Shown in pieces: positions 28,513-40,500 of a stretch of 64,000 bases of DNA. The number at the start of each line of letters is the position of its first letter. The first letter of the stretch is position 1. The notes under the pieces are model-generated. The model saw nothing but the letters and a program-made list of their open reading frames with translations. It searched no databases and was not told where the DNA came from. The position numbers and the translations under genes are program-made. Source of the stretch: Strigamia acuminata (lineage: Eukaryota > Arthropoda > Chilopoda > Geophilomorpha > Linotaeniidae); the NCBI GenBank assembly GCA_949358305.1, contig OX442316.1, forward strand, positions 4,650,001-4,714,000. Reading direction: 5' to 3'.

Positions 28513-31500
28513 ATGAGCCGTGACCAGAGAATAACATCGGGTACCCGTACCCGTAACCGTAACCGTACCCGCCCGTACCCGTAGGGTACAGGCGGGTACG
28601 GTTCTAGATCTCCCGCGACTCCCGGTTACGGGTCGGGTACGGGTACGTTTTTTGTACGTTTGCAACGTTTAGTTTTATAATAATAACGTAATAAATTGAT
28701 TTATTTAACCAATTTGGTTTATTTTTATGATGATGTTTTGATCAGCCTACCGTAGTTCATTGTAAAATCGCACCGCCATGAACAATGAACACGTAATCGC
28801 GGGTACGGGTAGGGTAGGGTAGGGGGATTCCGGGATAGCCCGGGTACGGGCGGGTACAAGTACGAAATTGTTTCGGTGACGGGTAACGGGCGGGTAACGG
28901 GTAAACTTTTTTCGCCAATGTTATTCTCTGGCCGTGACCACCACGTTCCCAGTGCATCCCACCAAATTCCACCTCAGCTTAAGGGACTTTTACTCGAATT
29001 TACGGTCAACGTTTTAATTGATCAACCCTCAGATCTTCTCGATTATACTGCAGCTTACTTTAGCAAGCTTCTAGCCAGTAGAACAAACGAGCATGCATCT
29101 TCTTCCTGTAATATACATCCATCACCCTCAAGACCCACAGGGTCCACTACGATTGCTGCCGCTAATTCAGTCGAGAGTCTTGTTAGTGATGATGAAGATT
29201 ATTCACCAAGTAAGTTCCTTCTTTATTTACAGTTGTGTTAAAGACCGACTGTGGGAAGAAGTTTATTACACCAATTCAGACGAAAGTTAGTAGCTGTTTA
29301 GCATAATCCGGAATTATTTTTCTGAATTGGAATTAGCATAATCCAGAATAGTCGGGACTTAAGTGCAATAAGCTGATAATGCAAAAATGAAAGTCGTCCC
29401 TCAGGTCGCAAAAAAGTGGGATAATCAAATCAATTTGACGGATAAATTCGGGTCGAGGCCTATTGTCGTCTTTACCAGGGAATAAAACCGAAAGAATAAT
29501 AATAATATTTTTCAAGCGTTCAACCCCAGCAGCATGAATATGGATATGACATCGCGTTGATATATAAAGTCTGTACAAAATCAATACAGACCTTTCTATC
29601 TCATAAAGGAGCATCTTAAGCAGGGTGCAAGGAGTGCAGGACCGGCCCAAGGTGATTGTTTTTGTGCGCCCCGTCGTTCATTGTTTTCAATGCTCTTTGG
29701 TGAATTTGGGTACATTAATGCGCCCCATTCTTCTTGGGGCGTGTCATCTAGCGCGACAAAATCTTACCGCGACACAATCTTACCGCGACACGATCTACAG
29801 CGACTTTTGAAACTGCAACTACGTTTTTCTTTGTTTAATTCCTAAGAAGGGCTAACAGGGGGGGGGGGGGGGGCTGCGCCCCCCCTTGACCCTCCCCGCA
29901 AACCTAACCTTATTGGTTTTTTGATGTAAAAACCATTTTTTCGGGACGGATTGTCGCGGTAGATCGTGTAGCGGTAGATTGTGTAGCGCTAGATGTGGGG
30001 CCCTTTCTTCTTAGGTGCCAGGGTTGGACTGGGAACAAATTTACTATCGGAAAATCTGGACAGGTCGAGCCACGGGAACAAATTTATACCAGGAAGTCTG
30101 GATAGATCGGGCCGCAACAAAAGGAAAAAAAATTGACTGCGTCCACCTGGAAATTCCCAGTATCCTGCTGGGCCAGTCCAGTACTGCTTGGTACCCTGTG
30201 CGGATACGCTGCTCGATCCTACCCAAGTAACACAATAAACGATTAAACATCGCAATGGTTAATGTCGTATCTACTTGGATGTGATGTTAATTCGATCATC
30301 CATGCTGCTGGGGTACCTTGAGCTGGTTTTGAAGGGCTGCGTGGTGCTCAGCTGGCAGCACATGAGACATTGCACTTCGGCGGCAGGTATATTAGAGACC
30401 CTATATACTGGTTCCATACTGTTGGAACAATGTAACTCATTTGCTATGTAACAAATGTTGTTTTATTAAAAATGAAGATGAGTGTATGAATATATGAAAG
30501 CTTCCATTGCATGTTTGACTCTTCACATACGAACTGAAAGTCTATGCAAAATTGTTACATCTACTTGAACGGGCTGTAGCATTAACGAAACTGAGTCTCT
30601 TCATTTCGTCACCAATCATTTCGGCGCTGACTATTACTCTCTGGAGGGAGATTTGTTTAAAAAAACTGGTAAGGTTAGGCTTGCGGAGTCAAAGGAGGGC
30701 GCTAGCCCCCTTGTTAAGAAAAAAAGAAATAAAACCTTTAAAGTGAAACGGACGCAGCCTAAAAAATGCGGCGACGAAATGAAGCCGAGAACAGTTTTCC
30801 TGAAAAGCGTTTGTTTTGTTTGGAAAATTTCTCATTTGGAAGCTTTTAACTCGGACTGCTCAAGAACTTTAGATTGGAATCAATTTTGTTTCCATTTCTT
30901 TTATCGTAGTCATTGCAATTTGTTTTAATATTTTGCTTGTTTTGTTTCTGCTGTCGACAGTTTTCTATTTTTGGATTATTCTTCTTGTTGCTCCTAGTTA
31001 CCCAATAGATTTCTTTTTACCTTCCACTTTCCTCTTACGTATAAAGCGAAGTGCACTTTGTTATTGGCATTTATTTGATTTCCGACTTTGTTTCAGGTTC
31101 AAGTTTAAGTGAAAGGGTAAAATTATACATTATTGTAATTTAAATACCAAACAACAATTTTGCCTTAATTTGTACAAAATGTGTAATGAGGAAAACGGGA
31201 AGAAATCCAGAGAGGAAATGAATTGAAAAGAAATCCAGGAAGAGGGCGAAGATTAAGCATTCAGAACTAGAGCGCTCTGCTAACTCTACCGAGACACCAA
31301 CTGTCAACTTCCTCTTGAGTGATCGTTAAGCGTCGTGTAAAGAACGGCATCGAAGCTTCAAGTTTGTTTCAAGAAGATAGCATCGAAAGAATGTTTTCAG
31401 CTGGAAGAGGTCGTAAAAAAATCTTCAGGTATACATTTTCTTAGCTGGCAGCGGAGAAGTCTTAAGAATCAATAGGTGCGTTCAAAGTTTCTGTTTTTGA

Positions 31501-34500
31501 TGTTTTTAGTGTTTTAATAAAGGTAGTGGCTACATTTACGTCCGATGTGAGCGTATTATTTTCATGACACGCTATGATTGGTTGAGATCTGTTGAAGTCG
31601 GTTCGTTTCCTCAATGTACATTTTCTCCAAACTATGTTTTCGAGGTTTTATCTTCTTTTTTTTTTATAAGGAGGCCATAGCCCCCTTTGACCTCCTTAGA
31701 CCTAACTGTTGCATATCATAACTTACTATTTAGGCCCGGTCATGTTTCATAGGAATACAACACAAGGGTTGTGTTGTATTCGAATACAACACCATACTGC
31801 ACTATTCGGGTGAAGACGGTAGTTTCTGGTTTTTACAATCAAATTTATAATAGCTGCCGCTCAAGTTAAATTGGGGGTTGAACTTTCAATTGTGCCCCAA
31901 AATGAACTTATAGCTCAACTGCAAGAAAAGTCTTTCTTCAGCACCCAATCACAGTTCACTTTCTCTACTTAACCTTCTACCTTTTTTCCTGGGCTTTTAC
32001 TTTTGTCATGGCAGCCACATGGAGAAATGGAGAACTCATAAATTTTTAATGCTGAAAGTCCCAAAGTATCTCTGGATCTTTGATGAAGCCAGAAAAGATT
32101 ACAGCGATACCAGAAAAAAGAAAATTATTGGATCACCGTAGCTTGAACTCAGGAAAAACGAGTAACGATAACAAATCTGAATAATCAGGTTGCCAGAATA
32201 TTTGGCCCCAGAAAGAAAAGCTACCCAACACCTGGATTTCCAAAAATCGGATTTCGTTTTCATGACGTAAACAAGTAAATATCTGAAATGCATGGAAGCA
32301 TTACATCTTAGACTTCTAAACCCCTGTCCGTCTGTCTGTCTGTCCGTCAGTGCTGGACTGGCCCGGCGGGCTACCGGGAGTTTCCCGGTGGCCCGTGGCC
32401 GCTGTGGCCTGTCGCGGCCTGTCGTGGCCAGTCCCGACTTCATTAATTGTGGCCCGGACACCCAGATTTCCCGGCCATAAATTTGTTCCCAGTCCAGCCC
32501 TGCTGTCCGTCTGTCTGTCTGTCCGTCTGTCCGTCTGTCCCTCAAAAAACAACAAAAAAAAATGTCATTTCCAGTTCCGGTTTGTAAAAAAGTGTAATAA
32601 CCAGTTTTTTAATTAAGCCGGAGGTTGGAAAAATACGAAAATACCTTAGGAACCTAATGAAGGTATGCTGAGTTCATTGCAGTTGCCCGTTTGGCTCTAG
32701 CTACTTTCGTTTGGAAGGAATCGATGCGGACAGACAGACGGACGGACGGACGGACAGAACCGTTTTATTAGACTTTCTAAACATTAGGGTTAGAAGTCTA
32801 AAATCATCACTTTCGGTCTACCGAAATCAAGAAAATCAGCAAAATTAAAGAAATCCATTTAAGATTGACCCCATCTTATAATAGTTCGGCATGGTTCCGT
32901 CATCTGTTTTTGGTGTTGATAGAATCACCAAAATCACATAAACAGAAACTTTGAATGGATATAGGTTTGTTTAAAGCGCCAATAAAACAGACGTAAAGCA
33001 CGAATGCCGAGACGTTGGATGTGCTCGTTCTTTGAGTCTGTCGCAATATAAACTCAAGTTTATCGTGGAAAACCCTGTAAAAACTCGATGATGCTCTAGT
33101 CAATCTCGCTCTGCTGCTTTCAAAACCAGGAAATGACATACTACGCTCGTGACGTTACGTTTGGAAACACAACAAGAGCCAAACGTGTAAGAATGAGTTA
33201 ATCAATAACACTGGATTTTGGAATTCGGGGCCGCACAGGGCGCTGATTGCTTATGCTTAGCGCGTGTTAATGAGAAAGGAGATGGAGAAATATTGACGGT
33301 GGTATTTTTAAACCGAGGCCTGGGCTTTGTCAGATTGTCGCAGGTTTGATAAAAAAAACACAGGTAATTGAAAAATGTCATTATGGTTGTTGAAAATGTA
33401 ATTTTAAAAGATGATGGAAATGCCTGGGCCGAATTTATTTTATACAAGGTGATAGATATTGTGTGTAGTGATGGGAGGAGAGGAGGGCAGCTAAAATAAA
33501 TTGATGTATCGACTAATAGAAAATATATTGGATGTCGTGTTAGATGTGACAGCTTGGGATGTTATTAACTGATATTTAAATTTTAAAATTTGGAATTTAT
33601 AATAAAAAAAAACAATTTCAGATGGTTTTGAGATGTGAATGGGGAGTGTCAGTCAAGATATTTCTATTTGTGCATCTGTGATTGTGATTTTGCTGATACA
33701 GGTCGATTGGAATATGTTTACGGTTGATGGGTTTTGTTTATAATATTTGTAAGATTGTCGTGTTGTTTTAGTTTATTTTTAAGTGTTTTTTTTTTTTTTT
33801 TTAGGTGTGGGGTTTTAATTTTCTGTTTTATTGATTTATTCTTCCTGTTTTAATTTGGGTAAGTGAAACGGCTGCACTTTGGAATATAAAATTGTACGTT
33901 CTGTGATGGACACTTTTTTTGTTAGGAGTAAAGCGTTTGTAAGTGGAAAAAATGCTCTTTCTTAAATGGAAAATGTAGTTTTTAGGAGACAAAATGCACT
34001 TTTAAGGGGTAAAATGCATTTTTAAGGGGTAAAATGCACTTTTTAAGGGATAAAATGCACTTTTAATTGGAAAAATGAACGTTTAAAGCGGAAAAATGCA
34101 CTTTTTAAGGGACAAAATGCACTTTTAATTGGAAAAATGAACGTTTAAAGCGGAAAAATGCACTTTTAAGTGACAAAATGCACTTTTTAAGTAACAAAAT
34201 GCACTTTTTAAGAGATAAAATGAGTTTTTCAAGGGACAAAATGCACCTTTTAAGTGTCAAAATGCACTTTTAAAGCAGAAAAATAGACTTTTTTAACTGA
34301 AAAATACACTTTTTTTAAATGTATAAATTTAGTTTTTAGTTAAAAAAAGTGCAAACATTTGACATTTATGATCCAAAATGCAACTTTTGCGATTAAAAAT
34401 TCAATAGTTCAAGTTGAAAACTCACTTCTTTTTATAGATTTGTACTGCTTTACCCCAGAAAAAAAATACATTTATGATTCAAGGTGTGCACCTGGTAAAC

Positions 34501-37500
34501 ACCTTGCAACTTCTAACTAAAAAATGAAGTACCCAATTACTGTATAATAAAAAAATATAATAAATAAATAAATAAATGACAGCAACTACGCGTCAAAAAG
34601 GTGAAAACACTCTCAATTGCCTTTAAAAAATCCATATAAATTCCAAAATTTATTCTCGCTATTTTCCCTTCTTTTATATTCAAAATAGCTCATTTTTCCG
34701 CTCAATTTCTTTGATGTTATTTATCAAAGTAAAAGGGAAATAAAAATCCAATTACGCACGAAGACGTAAACAATCCTCAACGATTTTTCCCTCGTCTTCT
34801 TTATTTTTATCTATATGACAAATATAATAGAACTCCAAAGTCCTTGATGAATCAAAGGTTTTATTGCTTTCCGAAGAAGAGGAAAAGAATCTGATGCACT
34901 TTAACTTTTTTTAACGTGAGGGATTTCACGTGCAGCCTCATATACCTAGCGCCATCTGCTTGACTAACTTGGAAACAAAATTTTTTGATTTAAGACATTT
35001 TAAAACGTAGTGCGGAAGGAACCGCTGAAACTGGACTACCGTACTGCCTTGAATAAGGGCCCGGGCGCTTATTTTTTTTTTTGACTTGCCCGCCAGGCGC
35101 TTATTCAAAACCAGGCAATTATTCAAGCCAGGCCTCTATCCAAAAATAAAGTTGAAAATAAATTTTGTTGAACGAATTTTTATTTTTATTAACGTTTTAT
35201 TAACGTTATTCATACGTTTTTAACATATTTTCCGGTTAAACCGGCGTTTAAACACATCCGGCGTTTATTCGGGGCCGGCGCTTATTGATTTTTCGGCTGG
35301 CGGTTGGCCGGGGCTTAATCAAGAGCCGGCACTTAATTACGCCCGGCCCTTATTCAAGGCAGTACGGTAATTTGCAAATTTCTGTTTGTTTTTGATGTTT
35401 TATTTGAATAAAGTATTAATTTTGAATTTTTATAATGATAAAAATCATATAAAGCCACAAATGTATATCATAATTTGGGACAGAAATAATACCAGAAATG
35501 TATACCATAATTTGGGCCAGAGGGAGTAATAAATATTAAACGCATGAGTAGACTTAGTAAAATGGAAATTTGTGTTACCGCACGAGTTATTTATAATTTA
35601 GTGTTAATAAAAAAGAAAATTGGGGGGGTGGGGGAGGGGTAAATTACAATTTTAATTAATTTTGTACAAAGATTAAATTAAATTAATTCGAACAAAAAAT
35701 GAGGTTTGCCTCAGCTGATGTTGATTGACGTTTGAATGAGAATTTAGTTGACTTTTCATTGCAAATATTTGCTCGACTCATGTCTCATCGCTTTGGTATG
35801 CGCTTTGGCGACTATTCATCTTTATGGTTTCGTAGAGGTTAAAAATAATACTCGCGTATCTCATTCGGGCATTCAAGTACGGTGTGTATGTCTGCAAAGA
35901 TGGATCCGGGCGATTCGCTCTTTGGTGAAGTTTTGCTTCAGAATTTATCGCAGAAAAAGGATGTTTGGAAGGCGACTCAATGGCCGACGGGATCGACTCG
36001 TTGTAAAAATGTTGGAGGAGCGTCTTTAGGTAAACAATTTGACTTTATTTATTCAAATGTGGTTTTTAAGTGCCACACTTCTTAGAATTAAAGTCGCACT
36101 CGATTAGAAATTGCCTTGGATTACAAATCGCGGCAAATATTCGAGAAGAAAAATTATTTAGGTATTTAAAGTGAATAAATGCAATATAATAAAAAGTGAT
36201 AACATAGAGTGGCAATGTGGCAATTTTAAACAATGTGTAGACTAAATTGTCACTTTGGCACGGAGCGTGCGTGGGCAGTATGTATGCATGGCATACTTGC
36301 GTTTGCAATTTTCAAGCCCCGACTTTGGATTGAAGAAATACGGTAATATTATGACGAATCTAAGGATATTGTGAAGTTTTGCACTTTTTTTTTCATGTAT
36401 TTATCGATATATTTGTTGATATATCCGTCGATCAGTTTAGCAACGGGTCGTTTTAGCGATGGTCAAGGGGTCTTGTACGTTTTATCGATTGTTGTTTTAT
36501 CGGAAAAAGAAAACTGTCGTTTTATTGAATTCGAAAAATAAGAAAAATGAAAAAGAAACAGAAAAAATTAAAAAATGATAAGAAATTCACAAAAAATTGA
36601 CAATAAACCTAACCTAACCTAACCATCACAAATTAAAAGTCGCCCTCGTTTTGTAGCCGCCCTTGAATAGTAGCCGCGGCTATTATTTAAGGGCTTTTGT
36701 AACCAAACAGTGGTCGATGGTAATGGTTATTTAGATAGAAAATTTAAAAAAGATGAAATTTAAATGGAAAACATTAAAATTTTACTGAGAAAAATAAAAT
36801 TTTAATGAATAAAGTGAAACCTCAATCAAAAAAACGGAAATTTCAATGGAAAAAAGTAAAATTTTAATGAAAAAATTGAAATTTTAATCAAAATACGGTA
36901 AACAATTGTAATAAGAGCTGCCCTTGATTAAGAGCCGCCGCTCAGGATGCCCGTTTTGAATAAGAATTTTTGTCGAAATTCGATAAAATGAATTTTGATA
37001 AATCAACATTCAATAAAACGACCCTGATAAAACGACATTTGATAAATCACTATTCAATAAAACGATCAGGACCCATGGTCAGGGCCGCAGTAAGATGTGC
37101 TCAGAAATTTTACGAAAATTGTCTTGTAAGAGCGAAAATTAGAACTCTCGCTCCCAGGCATAAGATTTGCTTACTGCGGCCCTGGATATGGTGGTCAGGT
37201 TACATCAGGTTAGGTTAGATCAAGTTAGGTCGGGTTAAAGTTCCCTGTCACTAAAATGATTCTTTATGAAAAGGGCATTGCTAAACTGAACCTACCCACA
37301 CTTGATAGGGCCTTTGGGAGGTCAGAAGGGGCCTGTATGAATAAAAATCCATATAAGTTATAATAAGGCATAGATTTTTCTACTATTTATCATCTCCCTT
37401 GAACCAGACTTTGTGAATATAAAATGCTGCGATCCGGGTTTTTATCCACTTAATTTCTAATAAATTAAGCAGAAACCGCAGGTGAATGCTATAAAAGACT

Positions 37501-40500
37501 TACAATCGGCGGCCTTAAATTATCTAGGGGTTAAGTTTAAGGAAAAGAAATAAAAAGACAGTTTTATTAATAAAAATCACAAATATGTATTTATTCGTTT
37601 AAATTACAATGACTAGTTAAAAATATCACAATGGCGACAAGTCGCGAAATGAAATGAGCGGGAACAATGGAAGGGCTTGCAACGACTGTTGCAAGCTACA
37701 AAGCGCTAAAATGGCGCTTAAACAACACACAGTTGTTAGGCGAAGGCGAATTGTCTTCGTTTGCTGAACTCACGAACGATGGTCGAAGACGATGGTTCTC
37801 GTGGGCTCCTTCTACGGCTCGTGCGACGGCTCGGCGGCGGTGGTTGACGGCTGTAGGCGTCCGGCTCTCGTACGATGGCGGTGGCTGTCGTTCGCGCGGC
37901 AGCGACGGCGATGGTTCACGATCGTCGGGAAACTTCTTCTTCTCGTTTGCTGGAATTAGCTACGGCTAATTCAAGCAGAATTGCTGGCTTTGTGCTTTGG
38001 GTGGCACAAAGATAGCAGGTGAAACTGAGTTACAACGGTCCTCTATCAATACGTATTGTCGGAGCAGATATCGCAGTGATGTTGAGGTTGTTGTTGTATT
38101 TTTCAGAGTGCCGATTTGAGCCAAGACGCGAGCCCAGCACGCTTCAATATTGCGCAGAAAACCTGCGCACTTAGCTCAAATGGGTGCAACTAGTGGTTAT
38201 TACACCATATTGCACCATAACGGCTAATAACCGTTTTCACCCCGGACAACCTGGGGTGATATGTGCCTAGAGAGGATTTCTCCCCTCGGTCACATGATCT
38301 GACTTGGCGTGTGCCACAGTCAAATTAATTAGAAGATAATTAATTTAATCTTCTAGGTTGGTGAATATTTTGAGATCACCACACATCCCCCCATTTAAGA
38401 CGAATCTTACATGGAGAGAAAATGAACGAACCAATTTATGATTCGTCCATGGTCTGAGTTCGCTCAGGCGTCAACGGGCGCATCATATCCGTGGTGTCGT
38501 CCCTCGGGTTGGACCGCTCGTTAACCGTACACAGGTCGCGACCTGCGTTTGGTCCGGAGACCATTCCAGGGTTGACATGAAGCCAAACCTGGATGATTCT
38601 CGCCGAGTTCGCTCGGTTGAAAAATCCTAGCGCCGCAAACTCTATGGGATCCTCTGGCGCCAATCGTGCTCTCAGGAGTCGATCGTGGAGCACTGATGGT
38701 GGGCTTAACACCCGGATGTGGTCCTCGAGCCACATAAACACCTGCCTCGACAACTTGTGGTTGTTGCTAAGCAGTGTTCGCGTATCCGGCGTCAAATAGA
38801 AGTGCGGATACAGGCGCATCAGGGTCTTGAAAGCCGACTCTTTTTTCAGCGGCTTGACCTTCGTCTCCGGCTTGGCTGGCGGCGGCGGCGGACGTGAGTC
38901 TTCCGTCGTGGCATCGTCAAAATGGCACTGCGGGCCCAAGAAAACCAACGCGGGTGCGGAGGTTGACGAGGGTGTGACGCCTCGTCCCGGTGCTCGACCC
39001 ACACCGGGGAGCTGACGGGTTTCGACTACCCGTTGAACTCCGGCTGGAGTTTGAGAACTTCCGGCGTTCTCTGGCCAAAATGAACATCCAGCGCCCTCTT
39101 GGGCCGACTGGAAAACAGCCAGTGACGCAGCTGCTGTGGCGCTTGTAACTGGAAGCGGTGGTCTTCCGGTCATTCGCGCCGTGGCCTTCGCAAAGGACCA
39201 CTCGGTTCGCAACCGAACGGCGGCCTCTTCTTCGGTCTCACCGTTTGCTACGACTTGCTTTATTAGCTCGGCTAAGATCGTAGGCGGGTCGAGCCTGAGG
39301 TGGTACCACAGCTCGACTTTCTTCTCCGACAGGCCCATCGGCGCGGTCCAAAGGTACGTAATGGCCGCTAACGCCTGTCCTGGCGAAGGAAGAACACCAG
39401 GGTACAACACCCTAGTCATCCCCGGAATTAGCTGACGCTGAAAATCCATCAGACGGGGATCATCAATGGTATTGATGTCGGAGACTTCTAGCCTTTCAGC
39501 TAGTCTCTGCCAGTCCTTCTGCGACTCGGCGATCTGGGCGCTTTGGTATGCGTCCAGCTTCTGGAGCACTTCCTGCTGTGCTCTAATGGGTTGCTGCTCG
39601 TAGCAGGTCCATTGTGGGCCGAACGACTCACTGAAAAATGGCCGGAGTTGCAGGTTGCTAACTCCAGCCGGCAAGCGGGAAACATAACCTTGTTCGGGCA
39701 AGCGGCTAGCGTGTCCAGGTACAGGCACACTACAGTCGGGAGAAATATCACCGACGACACGTCTCATGGCGTATGGAGTAGCCGGGTTGTCCACTTTGAA
39801 CGTGGAGGCGGTTCGGCTACTTCGGGCGGACTTAATTGTGGAGTCCGATTCGAAACTCAGCGAAGACGACGAGCCAAACGACTCTGGTGTCCGTCCTCGT
39901 CGCGACTGCGGGCGTGATGGCTGCGCGTCAGTCGAATATGGGCGTGATCGCCTCTGACGTTCCTCTCGATCGCGGCTTGATTCGCGGAACATCGGTCGGA
40001 CTGGAACCGGCGGAGGGAGTTGCCCCACCCTCAAATCCTCGTCTTGCGGCGGAGGATTGATGGCCGCTGGGGCCGGAATTTCATCTTCTTGATAAAAAGG
40101 GAGAGCGCAACGCGCTTGCTCCTCTGCCTCGTGTTCTCGAGCCAGTTGTCGATTTTCGTCGACGCGAAGCTGCACCGCGGCAGCTCGGAGTGCTTTGGAC
40201 GGGAAAAATCCCGGAAAATCGTTAAAACACCCGGCGAGCGCCAACTGGTGGAGCTCGGTTTGTGTGACGGGAAGTTGTGGGTTCCCGTCACGAACGGATT
40301 TGCGATACCGTTTAACGACTTCGCGTTGTGTCGTCTTGAGGTTCTTCCTCAATTGGGTTAGAGCACCGTAATTAATTCCGGTACTCTTTAGCGCTCTTCT
40401 GCGCTCGTGACGCTCTCGTGGCGTCACTGGCCACTGGTTGTGCAGCAACTCTGCTGCAAGCGGTCCTGGGGGGCTCTCGTCGAGCGTCCACTCGATTTCG

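Noticed and set aside
36600-36630. CCTAA runs as telomeric sequence (also 58950-58975)
   Set aside because: Only three or four units each, inside introns and repeats; short TTAGG-type runs are common interspersed motifs in arthropods.
37667-37969. 100-codon plus-strand ORF in the LTR, repeated at 49042-49344
   Set aside because: It is antisense to the element, present only because the LTR is duplicated, arginine/serine rich from GC-rich repeats, and has no recognised domain.
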